Shown one piece after another: positions 25,660-34,672 of a DNA stretch of 64,000 nt. Position 1 is the first letter of the stretch. The number at the start of each line of letters is the position of its first letter. A model generated the notes under the pieces. The model searched no databases, was not told the origin of the DNA, and saw only the letters and a program-made list of their open reading frames with translations. The translations under genes and the position numbers were made by a program. The stretch comes from Anaerolineaceae bacterium (GTDB lineage: Bacteria > Chloroflexota > Anaerolineae > Aggregatilineales > Phototrophicaceae), in contig JACKCH010000018.1 of NCBI GenBank assembly GCA_020634115.1, positions 111,974 through 175,973 of the forward strand. Reading direction: 5' to 3'.

Positions 25660-26573
25660 CACGCCGAACGCGCCACACTGACCTGGACGCCCTGGGTATC
25701 CACCGGCAGCACCCACGAACGTGCCGTGACGCCCGCCTGCTCGAATGCAAACGTCATCGCCGTCGCGATTTTCTCGTGCTTATCCGGCGCGAAGGCCAGC
25801 AGTGCCGGGCCGGTGCCGCTCAGGGTCAGGGCCACCGCGCCCGCCCGCTGCGCCATCTCCAACACATGATCGTAACCGGGGATACGTGCTTTCAAATGCG
25901 GGGTATACAACTGGTCGTCCATCACTTCTGCCAGCAGTTCCAGGCTGCCGCTCTTAAAAGCCTCCAGCAGCAGCGGTAGACGCCCCAGATTATGCAGTGC
26001 GTCGTGCAGCGCGACCCGTTCCGGGATAATGGAGGCGGTGTTGTCTTTATAGTCGGCCAGCTCCGGCACGACCACCACTATCGTAAAAGGGGTCGTGGTC
26101 AGTGTCCGGTACGTCAGGAGGTCATCTTTCACCATACAGGTCGTCAGCCCACCCAGCACCGCTGGGAGCGCGTGATCCGGTTCGCCGCTAATCTGCGCCG
26201 TCAGATTGAGAATCTCCTGGCGGGAGTACGGGTTGCCGAGCAGGTTGTTCGCCGCGATAATCCCAGCGGCATGAAACGCCGTCTCTGCCCCTAATCCACT
26301 GGCAAAGGGAATATCGTTATGCACACGAACGTGTATTCCCAATGTGGCACGTTCCTGCTGCTGGAAAACTCGCATCATCCCCAGAGTGACCGGGTGGCGT
26401 AAGCCAGTACCATAACGCCCCGCGCCTTCCCCCTCGGTTTCCACCACCAGGTTATTGTCGTCGCGCCCGTTGATCTCAATAGTCATATACAGGCCAACGG
26501 CCAGCCCCAGACTGCCCAAACCGGGGCCGAGATTGGTGACTGTTGCCGGGAGTTTAATCTTGACTCGCTGCAT
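25659..26573 (-). CDS. thrB: Homoserine kinase (GHMP family)
   Basis: A 304-residue GHMP kinase. The N-terminal KLPATVTNLGPGLGSLGLAV matches the ThrB start. The phosphate-binding motif is PFASGLGAETAF, with A-E-T where S-S-A is usual, and motif 3 is LSGTGPALLAF. ThrB phosphorylates homoserine in threonine synthesis. The variant motif 2 leaves some room for another GHMP kinase. ATG 26573 overlaps the histidine kinase gene by 20 bp and the stop overlaps the next start, so it is in the middle of a tight operon with genes unrelated to threonine. Confidence 0.8.
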   Translation of the reverse strand: MQRVKIKLPATVTNLGPGLGSLGLAVGLYMTIEINGRDDNNLVVETEGEGAGRYGTGLRHPVTLGMMRVFQQQERATLGIHVRVHNDIPFASGLGAETAFHAAGIIAANNLLGNPYSRQEILNLTAQISGEPDHALPAVLGGLTTCMVKDDLLTYRTLTTTPFTIVVVVPELADYKDNTASIIPERVALHDALHNLGRLPLLLEAFKSGSLELLAEVMDDQLYTPHLKARIPGYDHVLEMAQRAGAVALTLSGTGPALLAFAPDKHEKIATAMTFAFEQAGVTARSWVLPVDTQGVQVSVARSA

Positions 26574-27645
26574 AGGAGATGGTTTCCGGTTGAACCGCAG
26601 GAAGGACAAAGGTGAAGGTGCTGCCCACATCCAGGTTGCTGGCCGCCCAGATGTCGCCGCCATGTCGTGAAATAATCGTCCGCGCCATCGTCAACCCCAG
26701 CCCGCCGCCGGGGATGTCACGCACCCGCTCATCTTTCGAACGGTACATTCGGTCAAAAATCAGTGGGATTTCTTCGTCAGCGATGCCGATTCCCCGGTCT
26801 GCGACGCTGCAATAACATTCGTTCAGGTCGCCCCAGGCATGAATGGCGATGGTCTGCTCTGGATGGGAGTACATGATTGCATTGTGTAGGATTTGATAGA
26901 TCGCCAGTTCCATCCGCTCCGGGTCGCCCATCAGCGGCGGTAGCGGGTCTTGCAGCGAAATTGCAATCGTGATCTTGTGGGCAACCGCCAACGCTGTCAG
27001 TTGATGAACCGCCTTATTGATGACCGCGCCCATCTCAATCGGGCGGTGCGCCAACGGCATCCCGGCCTCAATCCACGCCAAGTCGACCAGGGACTCCACG
27101 ACTTCGTGTAGTTTGGCCGTTGTTTGCCGGATTCGCCCCAGGAATTTATCCTGCTGTTCGTTCAGCCCGCCGAATTTCCCGACGAGGTCGGCATACCCGC
27201 CAATCGCTGCAATCGGGTTGCGCAGGTCGTGGGCAATCGTGTGTGCCAGCGCCACCCGCCGCGAGTCCAGATCTTGCTTTTCGGTGACATCATGCAGAAT
27301 CACCATGCGTTCCCCGCTCGCCAACGTTGTTGCCACCCCCACCGCCAACCGCCGCTTCGGTAGCCGGATATCCAATGTTTGGCCGCCGGGACGGGCGAAC
27401 AGGTTCAGCAGTGCCGGGTTATGGCGCAAACACTGCTCCGGTGTCCTGCCGATAATCTCCTCAACCGGGATACTCAGCATCGCCGCCCCCGCCGGGTTCA
27501 TCTGCTCAATGACGCCTTCCGGGTTAGTCAGAAGAATCCCGTCGGACGTACTGCGGAAGATGAAATCATAGGCCAGCGTCATATTATCCACCGAGGGTAG
27601 GGGGAATGTGTTCGTCGTTGAATTTGGCTGGTATTTCCTGCTCAT
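26554..27645 (-). CDS. Cytoplasmic PAS-domain sensor histidine kinase (orphan)
   Basis: A 363-residue kinase without membrane segments. A PAS domain lies at about residues 22-125. HisKA carries the phospho-acceptor in ALAHTIAHDLRNPIAAIGGY (about 135-154). The ATPase domain has N-box LHNAIMYS, G1 DRGIGIADEE and G2 GGGLGLTMA. ATG 27645 with GAGG upstream is chosen; a longer frame would run through the preceding gene. There is no response regulator beside it, so its partner is encoded elsewhere. It lies 10 bp after the large glycosidase-like gene and overlaps thrB. Confidence 0.88.
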   Translation of the reverse strand: MSRKYQPNSTTNTFPLPSVDNMTLAYDFIFRSTSDGILLTNPEGVIEQMNPAGAAMLSIPVEEIIGRTPEQCLRHNPALLNLFARPGGQTLDIRLPKRRLAVGVATTLASGERMVILHDVTEKQDLDSRRVALAHTIAHDLRNPIAAIGGYADLVGKFGGLNEQQDKFLGRIRQTTAKLHEVVESLVDLAWIEAGMPLAHRPIEMGAVINKAVHQLTALAVAHKITIAISLQDPLPPLMGDPERMELAIYQILHNAIMYSHPEQTIAIHAWGDLNECYCSVADRGIGIADEEIPLIFDRMYRSKDERVRDIPGGGLGLTMARTIISRHGGDIWAASNLDVGSTFTFVLPAVQPETISYAASQD

Positions 27646-27655
27646 GGAAAGCGCC

Positions 27656-30064
27656 TCATTCAGGGTTGCCCGAAGACGTATCCAGGACTTCTTGCCAATC
27701 GCCGTTTTTGAGTTGAACCGTATGACCGGACGCGAAGTGCACGGTGGTTTCCTCCTGCGTCCGTCGCACCGTGACGCCGTGCTGCCGGATCGTAACCGGT
27801 GAGTCCAGGGGATATGCGCCGCCCGTCCACACTTTATTGCCGGATACAATCCGCACACCAGCCACCCGCAGGAAAAGATGCAGTGGCGGGATTCCACCCA
27901 GGTGTCCGATTTCGCCCAGTCCTTGCGGCTCATCACTATTATAAAACTCATAGAAGGCTTTCTGCCGTTTGAGAACTGTTACCTGCGCCCCTAAGACCTT
28001 TTGCACCAGTTCCGCTGCCAGATCAAGCCGCCCGTATTCGATCAGCCCTTCGCCCACTAGTGTCACCCAGAACGGCCATACACCCCCACCGCCGTTCGCG
28101 TTGGTTGGGTCGAAGCGCGGGTCATCCCCTGGACACATACTCACGCCGCCGGGACGCCAGAAGCGCGCCGGGTCGGTCAGCAGGGCGATCACCTGCTCCG
28201 CCTGTTCTGGGGAGATGCCAGCCGCCCATAGTGGCAGCAGCGCCGTCATATCCAACCCGGTAGTATCTACTGTGTCCACACTGATGCGATAGGTGCGGCT
28301 CAGACCGTCCACCTTCACCCGGTCAAGCTGCGCAAACACGGTTTGACTGGTGTAAACCCCGCGCCCGTGCGACCAGGTAAGTTGTTCTGCCAGTTCTTTG
28401 ACCGGTTGGCCGTCCCCGTTCAACCCCTCTAGTGTCAGGGTCAGGCGGGGTACATGCTGGAGGCCGCCCTTAATCGTGACGATTACCCGGTTCGGCGGAT
28501 TGAGTATTTCGGCGGGGAGCAGGTCGTCTCCGGCGCGGGCATCACTGATGATGCTGACGCCGTTCAGTGTGTCGTGCGTATCCCGGTCACGGTAGCTATA
28601 ACATCCCGCGTCTTCGCGCCATAGCGACTCTAAAGCCGTCTCTAAGGCCGAAACCCGCTCCTGTAAACGCCCTTCTTCCGCATCCTGCCGCAAATAATAG
28701 GCGATTTCCCGCAGACTCTTGGCCTCCGACAGTAAATAGGCGATCAAATCCGGCGATTCAGTGTAGCGAATGTCCGCCCCTTGTCCCCATGTTTGCCACG
28801 CCGCGAAAGCCGGCATGAAGGGATAGCCGGTCTGTTCTTCCCGTTCCCATTCCGGCAGGCCGTCCCCGTCCGCGTCCCGATCCGGCGCGAACCAGCGTTC
28901 AAAGTACTTCAGCAGCGCCGGGAACACATCTGCCAAAAAACGTGAATCTTCCGTGTACTGGAACACGCCCCACGCCAGCCGTGCCAACAGTGGCAGACAC
29001 AGCATCCCGCTGCGCTGCCCGCCCAGACCGGGTTTCCATTCAATCCAACCGTCCGGTTGTTGAATGGCGGTGTAATTGCGGATAATGCCTTGCGCCAGTT
29101 CTGGCGCAATAGCCGCCAGTCCTAACGCTGCGGGGTAAGCCAGGGTAGGGGGCTGCCCATCCCACCCACGACTGTGAGCGCCACCGAAGCCATCTACCGG
29201 CCTGCGGGTGGCTACCAACGACGCGAATGGCAGACTGGCAGTCGGTTTGAGGAAACTTCGGATGAGTTGGTGATAGGCCAGGGTGAGTGCCAGGTCGGTA
29301 TCGGTGTCTCCCGTTTGGATTACCGGAATCGCTGCCGATGCCTGCTCAATCTGCCGGAAATGCTCATCCCAATCGGCTTTGAACCACTGCTGCGCCAGGC
29401 CAAGCGAATCGCGGACGGTCAGCCGCCCGGCGTGAACCCAGCGTGCCGTCACGGATTCCCCGGCGGCGAGCGTGAAATCGCGGTACAACTTAGGACTCAC
29501 GCCCAGTGTTGTATCGCCTTCGCCCAGGCCTTTTTCCAGCACAATTGCCGGGTTTAGATTGCCGATTTTGCCCAACCCCAGGGCGGAAAAGCTCGTCCCC
29601 AGGGGAATCAGCTTGAGTGGTCGTTCCTTCCCTTGCGCGCCCACATGCCCGAACAGTTCTAACCGGACATCTGCTGCCTTCTTCCCGGTATTCCGCAGCG
29701 TAAACCGGCCACCAATCGCGTGCGACTCCATCGTCCAGTAGACGGCTTCCAGCGTTAGGTCAGGTGTGAGTGCCGCTTCGACCCGGGCATATCCTGGTGC
29801 AAATACCGTAATCACCGGCGGTCTGGCATACGCCTGAGTCTGGTAGATCATCCGCCCATCATGGGTCCACAGCGGGAGGATACTTGCTAGCCCGGTTCTG
29901 CCGCCGTAGTTTGTCTGGAGTTTTAGCGCCGGAGAATCGGCAACGCCCGGTGATAGCTCCCATATCTGATCGTCATTGTAATCAGTGGGACTCAACCGGG
30001 CGTCAGCAGCCAGGGGAAGTGTGTGGATTGCAGTCTGCGGTGTGTTATTCAACCAAACCCCCAT
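27656..30064 (-). CDS. Large (alpha/alpha)6-barrel glycosidase-like protein
   Basis: An 802-residue protein without signal peptide. The first 260 residues are beta-rich, like the N-terminal supersandwich of GH63/GH15-type enzymes. A helical barrel follows from about 270 to 690, with conserved-looking FGGAHSRGWDGQPPTLAYP (about 310-328) and PDRDADGDGLPEWE. Asp 319 and the acidic residues in DGLPEWE are candidate catalytic residues. It is probably an intracellular oligosaccharide hydrolase of the MGH1/GH63-like group; the substrate cannot be named. A 6-bp inverted repeat lies 10 bp upstream of the ATG and no ribosome binding site is evident. Confidence 0.65.
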   Translation of the reverse strand: MGVWLNNTPQTAIHTLPLAADARLSPTDYNDDQIWELSPGVADSPALKLQTNYGGRTGLASILPLWTHDGRMIYQTQAYARPPVITVFAPGYARVEAALTPDLTLEAVYWTMESHAIGGRFTLRNTGKKAADVRLELFGHVGAQGKERPLKLIPLGTSFSALGLGKIGNLNPAIVLEKGLGEGDTTLGVSPKLYRDFTLAAGESVTARWVHAGRLTVRDSLGLAQQWFKADWDEHFRQIEQASAAIPVIQTGDTDTDLALTLAYHQLIRSFLKPTASLPFASLVATRRPVDGFGGAHSRGWDGQPPTLAYPAALGLAAIAPELAQGIIRNYTAIQQPDGWIEWKPGLGGQRSGMLCLPLLARLAWGVFQYTEDSRFLADVFPALLKYFERWFAPDRDADGDGLPEWEREEQTGYPFMPAFAAWQTWGQGADIRYTESPDLIAYLLSEAKSLREIAYYLRQDAEEGRLQERVSALETALESLWREDAGCYSYRDRDTHDTLNGVSIISDARAGDDLLPAEILNPPNRVIVTIKGGLQHVPRLTLTLEGLNGDGQPVKELAEQLTWSHGRGVYTSQTVFAQLDRVKVDGLSRTYRISVDTVDTTGLDMTALLPLWAAGISPEQAEQVIALLTDPARFWRPGGVSMCPGDDPRFDPTNANGGGGVWPFWVTLVGEGLIEYGRLDLAAELVQKVLGAQVTVLKRQKAFYEFYNSDEPQGLGEIGHLGGIPPLHLFLRVAGVRIVSGNKVWTGGAYPLDSPVTIRQHGVTVRRTQEETTVHFASGHTVQLKNGDWQEVLDTSSGNPE

Positions 30065-30073
30065 TTGTTGAGA

Positions 30074-30089
30074 TGACAGACACCTGTCA
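30074..30089. promoter_or_regulatory. Inverted repeat before the glycosidase-like gene (possible operator)
   Basis: TGACAG (30074-30079) and CTGTCA (30084-30089) are perfect inverted arms 4 bp apart, ending 10 bp upstream of ATG 30064. It could be a repressor site or an RNA hairpin covering the start region. Confidence 0.35.
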
Positions 30090-30158
30090 GATGGTTTAAT
30101 TCGCGTGATACAAATACACCCTCAGTATGTTTCGTAGGGCGTATCCTCTCTCACTATA

Positions 30159-30818
30159 TCATGATTCTTCCACCCATGTTCCATCCGCCTCATTGAATAC
30201 GAAGCGTTCGTCATACAGGCTGTACAGCACATGATACCCCGGCCCCGGCACGTACTCGCCCTGGGCATTCACGCTGCCCCCATAATGATATTCGTAGTTG
30301 CTCACGTAGCCAAATTCCGGTGTAACTGCCCATCCCAGCGCCTCACGCACGGCTGGCACGGTGCGCCATAGTTTGCCAAACCCACGTTCTGGTTGCAGCA
30401 TTCCGTCCGGCGCGACGATACTGGGGTCGGTTTCCGGTTCACCGTCTTCAAAGGTGTCGTCGTAGACTTCCCATGTACCCTGTTTCGGCCCGGATTCGAT
30501 CATCACCCAGATTTGTTTACGCGGCTGCACCCAGAACATACGCCCATGCTCGAAGACCTGTTCAGCAACCTGGATGCGGTTGAAAATTGGCGTGGGCATC
30601 GGGTCTAAGGTTGGGGTCATCGTGGGGTTCGTGGGTGGTTGGGTGTTCACCACGACTTCCGTGCTGGTCGCTGTGACCGCTTCTGCGGCGCTGGCTGTTT
30701 CCGGCGTGGTGGGTGTTGCAGTGACAACCAGGACAATTTGTGTGGGAGGTGGCCCCTGACAGGCGGTGATAAGCATCATCAGAATAAGGGCCGTAGCGAT
30801 AAACCAACGTAATTGCAT
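30159..30818 (-). CDS. Lipoprotein with Thr/Pro-rich linker, function unknown
   Basis: A 219-residue lipoprotein. The signal peptide ends in LITAC (Cys 20). A Thr/Pro/Val-rich linker runs to about residue 75, then a compact C-terminal domain of about 140 residues rich in aromatic residues (GRMFWVQPRKQIWVMI; FGKLWRTVPAVREALGW), a style common in Anaerolineae exported proteins. I do not recognise the domain. ATG 30818 has GGGAG 8 bp upstream. A good promoter lies at 30879-30907, so it is the first gene of the reverse-strand group that continues with the glycosidase-like gene. Confidence 0.7.
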   Translation of the reverse strand: MQLRWFIATALILMMLITACQGPPPTQIVLVVTATPTTPETASAAEAVTATSTEVVVNTQPPTNPTMTPTLDPMPTPIFNRIQVAEQVFEHGRMFWVQPRKQIWVMIESGPKQGTWEVYDDTFEDGEPETDPSIVAPDGMLQPERGFGKLWRTVPAVREALGWAVTPEFGYVSNYEYHYGGSVNAQGEYVPGPGYHVLYSLYDERFVFNEADGTWVEES

Positions 30819-30878
30819 CTGCGGGACTCCCAACTCAATCAGTCAACCTCTGTGCCTATATCAGCATAGAACAGTCGG

Positions 30879-30907
30879 ATTGTAAGCAAACCTGCGGGGG
30901 GATGCAA
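30879..30907 (-). promoter_or_regulatory. Promoter of lipoprotein gene 30159-30818
   Basis: On the reverse strand TTGCAT (30907-30902), a 17-bp spacer and TACAAT (30884-30879). The 5' leader would be about 55 nt. The rest of the 297-bp gap to the divergent DUF971 gene shows no clear second promoter. Confidence 0.6.
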
Positions 30908-31115
30908 GGTTGCGTCATGTGGCCGTAGCTATATCAACGGTTAAGGATCGTCTTTCATGATAAAATGGCTCTAAACGGCCTTGCCTTCCGGCCGCAATCT
31001 TTTATGATGGAGGCAGTCTGGCACAGCACGCCTGGTTTTGACCTGATTGTGTCCGGCATACCGCTTTTGCCTCTTATTCACGCGGCACTCAAGTTTACTT
31101 TTGGAGCAGGTCATC

Positions 31116-31454
31116 TTGGAACAGCAGAACCTTCGCCCGGCCTCAATTACATTGAACAAAACCGAATCCTTTCTAGAAATCACTTGGAAGGATGGCCGTG
31201 TCTGTAAGTACCCGCTGCCTGAACTGCGCGAAGCCTGCCCCTGTGCCGAATGCCGGGGTGGACATGAGTTCATGGGCCGTGAATTCGATCCTGATAATAT
31301 TCTGAAACTAACCCCGGCTCGCTCATACGCCATTTTGAGTATTGAGATGGTCGGCAACTATGCCCTGCAACCCACCTGGGATGATGGACATCAGGCCGGG
31401 CTATACACCTGGGATTATCTGTGGCGGCTCTGTCCACCAGAGGATGAAACATAA
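31116..31454 (+). CDS. DUF971 protein (GBBH-like N-terminal domain)
   Basis: A 112-residue DUF971 protein. It has the ITWKDGRVCKYPLPELREACPCAEC stretch in order (W-x-D-G, then C-x-C-x2-C), GGHEFMG, and the AILSIEMVGNYALQPTWDDGH core followed by GLYTWDYL. The same fold forms the N-terminal zinc domain of gamma-butyrobetaine hydroxylases and occurs near iron-sulfur carrier genes; its role alone is not settled. I propose TTG 31116 because GGAG lies 9 bp upstream; ATG 31047 is an alternative with no ribosome binding site. Its stop overlaps the next start (TAATG). Confidence 0.85.
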   Translation: MEQQNLRPASITLNKTESFLEITWKDGRVCKYPLPELREACPCAECRGGHEFMGREFDPDNILKLTPARSYAILSIEMVGNYALQPTWDDGHQAGLYTWDYLWRLCPPEDET

Positions 31455-32026
31455 TGCTTGAACAAAACAGGGGATGGGGTTTGTTTTCGCTCGCGGAAAT
31501 AAGCTATCTGCGTATCGAAGCGATGGACTTGTTTGAGCGATGCCTGACGGAAGGTAGCCCCGTTTATCTGAAAACGTTTCTTGACCAGCAGATTGCAGAA
31601 AACCCGCCTCGTGTGGAATTGCTGCACGAAGTCTCCGAAGACCTGTATCTGCGCCTGCTTTCGCTGCAAGAGTATCATGCTGATGTGCGTGAGCAGGTGC
31701 TGCGTGCTTTGCGGGATGAGTTCGACATTGACATCTCACCGCTTGCGCCTGCCAATCAGATGGAAACTTATCATCTGTTGGAAACCGAAACGGTTTTTGC
31801 ATACCTGCACCAACACTCTTCTCGCCTAACACCGCAGGATACCGTAATGTTGCGCAAAACCATTGAGGCCTCACTTCAGATGGCGGCGCATCTCTACGCC
31901 GATGTCCTCATGACCCAAGAACTCTACCATTATCTCCTGGATTGGCTGGATGGCCTGTTTGCCGTCAATATCCGTCGTTCCTGGGTTGATTCCTGGGAAA
32001 CCAACCCTCAGGAGCGGGTGCATTAA
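31454..32026 (+). CDS. Helical protein of unknown function coupled to DUF971
   Basis: A 190-residue soluble protein I do not recognise. It is Leu/Glu-rich and almost wholly helical by eye, with repeated Tyr/Leu patterns (SEDLYLRLLSLQEYHADVRE; TVMLRKTIEASLQMAAHLYA) but no catalytic motif, cysteine pair or membrane segment. The ATG shares a base with the DUF971 stop, so the pair is translated together. It could be a partner or scaffold of the DUF971 protein; this is inferred from position only. Confidence 0.6.
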   Translation: MLEQNRGWGLFSLAEISYLRIEAMDLFERCLTEGSPVYLKTFLDQQIAENPPRVELLHEVSEDLYLRLLSLQEYHADVREQVLRALRDEFDIDISPLAPANQMETYHLLETETVFAYLHQHSSRLTPQDTVMLRKTIEASLQMAAHLYADVLMTQELYHYLLDWLDGLFAVNIRRSWVDSWETNPQERVH

Positions 32027-32159
32027 CTGCTTTGTCCTCACGCACTGAATTGGGCGATGACCGCCTTTTTAAAAATTTGGTCATGTTGCCTGATTATTTG
32101 TGTGCACTTTACTTTCCATGTTTTGTGCAACTTATCCGTCTTTTGCGCTCGCCATCCTG

Positions 32160-32188
32160 TTGGCTATTGGGATAAGCGGGCGTATAAT
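32160..32188 (+). promoter_or_regulatory. Promoter of the sugar-importer operon
   Basis: TTGGCT (32160-32165), a 17-bp spacer and a perfect TATAAT (32183-32188). Transcription would start near 32195, directly at the inverted repeat 32198-32210. Confidence 0.65.
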
Positions 32189-32197
32189 AACATCGTT

Positions 32198-32210
32198 GAC
32201 CAATATGGTC
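32198..32210. promoter_or_regulatory. Candidate operator at the importer transcription start
   Basis: GACCA and TGGTC are perfect 5-bp arms around ATA, covering about +3 to +15 of the predicted transcript. Its position suits a repressor of LacI or similar type, but no regulator gene lies next to it. Confidence 0.45.
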
Positions 32211-32243
32211 GCTAGAGATACTGTTTAGAAAGGGAACTTTCGT

Positions 32244-33470
32244 ATGAAAACCAAATTTGTTGTCCTTATGGTCCTCGCATTGCTGGCGCTTAGTGGCCTG
32301 AGTATCGTCGCTGCGCAGGACGCGATGGGCCCCTATAACCTGGTGATGTGGAGCCAGGACGGCGAAAATAACAACGCCGTGTTTATGGACCTCTTCGACC
32401 AGTGGGCCGCCGAATTTGCCCCTGGCTCGACCCTGGAAATTGTTCAGAAAGAAACCGAAACCCTGCGTAACGACATCCAGACGGCTGGTCTGGCTGGTTC
32501 CGGTCTGCCTGATTTCTTCCTTGGCCCGAATGATGCCATCGGTGTGTTCGTGGACGCCGGCCTGCTTCTGCCTCTCGATGACCTGTTTGACACCGCCATG
32601 TATCCGTTCAACCTGGGCGCAGCGCAGATTGCCAGCGCAACCTATGGTATCCCCACCAATGCCGGTAACCACCTCATGCTGATGTACAACAAGAGCATGG
32701 TCGATGCCGCCCCGGATACCTGGGCCGACCTGATTACGACTGCTAAGGCGCTTGAAGAAGCCAACCCCGATCTCCAGGGTTTTGCCTACAACGAAAATGA
32801 ACCCTTCTGGTTCCTGCCCTTTGTGCATGGTTTCGGTGGCAGCGTGTTCGATGAAAATGGCGATTTCGTGATGGATACCCAGGGATGGGTGGATGCTTAT
32901 CAGTTCGTTCACGACCTCAAGTTCGTTGACGAAGTCGTTCCAGTTGAATGCGATTATGCTTGCGCCGACAGCCTCTTCAAAGAGGGCAGCGCCGCTATGA
33001 TCCTGAATGGTGACTGGGCCATCGGTGACTATCTGGACGTTGAAAAAGCCCCGGCGCTCGGCCCCGACAATCTGGGTCTGGCTCCCTGGCCGATGCTGGA
33101 AAATGGCAATCGTCCGCAGCCGTTCACTGCTGGTAAATTCATCAGCATCCCGGTGACCACTGAAGGCGAACAGCTGGATGGTACCGTTGCTTTCGTGACG
33201 TGGCTGACCACTGATCCGACTGCCGTTGCCGTTCACGCCATTGGCACTGGCCGTCTGCCCGCCATTGAAGGCGTCGCAGTTGATGATCCGCTGCTCCAGG
33301 AATCAGCCGCTGTGCTGGCGACTGGCGTGGGTATGCCTGCTTCCTCCTCTCTGCGTTGCATGTGGGACAGTGTCCGTCCGCAGCTCGAAGGCGTGATGGC
33401 TGACACCGTTGCCCCGGCTGACGCGGCGACTGAAGCGCAGATTTCTGCGGAACTCTGCCTCGAAGGCTAG
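32244..33470 (+). CDS. Carbohydrate ABC transporter substrate-binding protein
   Basis: A 408-residue MalE-type binding protein. The signal peptide covers about residues 1-24 (AIVAAQ-like end) with no lipobox Cys. The body has family landmarks: DFFLGPNDAIGVFVDAGLL, a LMYNKSMVD stretch, TWADLITTAKAL, and FKEGSAAMILNGDW. Maltose or other oligosaccharides are typical ligands; the exact sugar is unknown. It is followed by a hairpin and two permease genes. A strong promoter and a candidate operator precede it. Confidence 0.92.
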   Translation: MKTKFVVLMVLALLALSGLSIVAAQDAMGPYNLVMWSQDGENNNAVFMDLFDQWAAEFAPGSTLEIVQKETETLRNDIQTAGLAGSGLPDFFLGPNDAIGVFVDAGLLLPLDDLFDTAMYPFNLGAAQIASATYGIPTNAGNHLMLMYNKSMVDAAPDTWADLITTAKALEEANPDLQGFAYNENEPFWFLPFVHGFGGSVFDENGDFVMDTQGWVDAYQFVHDLKFVDEVVPVECDYACADSLFKEGSAAMILNGDWAIGDYLDVEKAPALGPDNLGLAPWPMLENGNRPQPFTAGKFISIPVTTEGEQLDGTVAFVTWLTTDPTAVAVHAIGTGRLPAIEGVAVDDPLLQESAAVLATGVGMPASSSLRCMWDSVRPQLEGVMADTVAPADAATEAQISAELCLEG

Positions 33471-33500
33471 TACAGCTTCGCGACAATCAAATTGATTTTA

Positions 33501-33529
33501 GGGGTGGGGCAGTAAGTTAGCCCCACCCC
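33501..33529 (+). promoter_or_regulatory. GC-rich hairpin between binding protein and permease genes
   Basis: GGGGTGGGGC (33501-33510) pairs perfectly with GCCCCACCCC (33520-33529) around 9 nt, followed by GCGTTTATT. Hairpins at this place in mal-type operons let the binding protein be made in excess by stabilising its mRNA or by partial termination. Confidence 0.7.
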
Positions 33530-33553
33530 GCGTTTATTACCTGGAGTTAGTTT

Positions 33554-34672
33554 ATGATTGAAGGGCTAGGCGGTTTAACAGGTGATGCGATTATCACAAC
33601 GCTCAGCCAGATTATTCCACTGATTATCGGTGTGGTGATTTTTATACTGGCGTTGGAATTCGCGCTTTACAATTTACTGGCGAAAGTATTTAAGTTGTCG
33701 AATGCACTGGCGTATACCCTGCTGGCGCCTGCTGCAGTGGCAATCCTGGTGTTCATGATTTACCCCCTTCTCTTTAATGTGCTGCTGGCATTTTCTGATC
33801 TCAAACGAGAAACCTTCGGTTGTTACAGCCCGGTATCGGTGGCAACTTGCAATCTCGATCACCTTTATGGCCTCGACTATGCGCTTGACAACTTCACGAA
33901 GGTCTTTTTCCGGGTCAAAGATGGTCAGATCGTGGACTGGGGGCGGTTACTGCAAACCGCTGGCTCAACCTTCCCGGCGCTGTTAGGCCGCACCATCCTG
34001 TGGACATTCTTCAATGTGATTTTCCACTTCTCCCTCGGCCTCGGGCTGGCGCTCATCATGAACCAGAAGATTCGCTTCAAAGGCCTGTATCGTGCCTTGA
34101 TCGTGATTCCCTGGGCGCTTCCAGGTGTCATTACGTTTCTCACTTGGAAGCAGGAGTTTCATGCCCAGTATGGCTTTGTCAATATCTTGCTGGGGACGTT
34201 TGGTATCGAACCGATTAGCTGGCTGCGTGACCCATTGACCGCGTTTATCGCCGTGACCTTCGTGAACATCTGGTTGGGTGTGCCGTTCTACATGGTCATG
34301 CTGTTGGGGGGCTTGCAGAGTATTTCGCCCGAATACTATGAAGCGGCGCAAATGGATGGCGCAGGGGCGTGGGATCGTTTCCGCTTCATCACCATGCCAC
34401 TGCTTAGACCAATATTAATCCCAGCAGTGACGCTGGATGTAATCTGGACATTCAATAAACTGGATTTGATTATCGTGATGACCAACGGCGGACCCCAGGA
34501 AAGCACGAACATCCTGGTGTCGGCCCTGTATAACGCTGCTTTTGGTACGGCAGCGACGCAGCGACTAGGCTTTGCATCGGCCTTCTCGATCATCATCTTT
34601 ATCATCCTGTTTATTTTTGCAATTGTATGGATTACGACCAGCGGTGGCCTCAAGGAGATTTACGACAAATGA
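33554..34672 (+). CDS. Sugar ABC transporter permease, MalF type
   Basis: A 372-residue permease with an N-terminal extra helix (about 18-40), another at about 55-85, then the conserved binding-protein-dependent core. The EAA loop reads EYYEAAQMDGAGAWDRFRFI (about 258-277), where the ATPase docks. A region of about 60 residues between the second and third helices is periplasmic. GGAG precedes ATG 33554. The next permease start overlaps its stop as ATGA. Confidence 0.92.
   Translation: MIEGLGGLTGDAIITTLSQIIPLIIGVVIFILALEFALYNLLAKVFKLSNALAYTLLAPAAVAILVFMIYPLLFNVLLAFSDLKRETFGCYSPVSVATCNLDHLYGLDYALDNFTKVFFRVKDGQIVDWGRLLQTAGSTFPALLGRTILWTFFNVIFHFSLGLGLALIMNQKIRFKGLYRALIVIPWALPGVITFLTWKQEFHAQYGFVNILLGTFGIEPISWLRDPLTAFIAVTFVNIWLGVPFYMVMLLGGLQSISPEYYEAAQMDGAGAWDRFRFITMPLLRPILIPAVTLDVIWTFNKLDLIIVMTNGGPQESTNILVSALYNAAFGTAATQRLGFASAFSIIIFIILFIFAIVWITTSGGLKEIYDK

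Noticed and set aside
27646..27951. N-terminal extension of the PAS histidine kinase
   Set aside because: It overlaps the end of the large glycosidase-like gene and is rich in Arg and Cys without a domain; ATG 27645 has GAGG upstream.
32109..33236. A 375-codon frame antisense to the sugar-binding protein gene
   Set aside because: It covers the promoter and most of a clear MalE-type gene; its translation looks like reversed codons.
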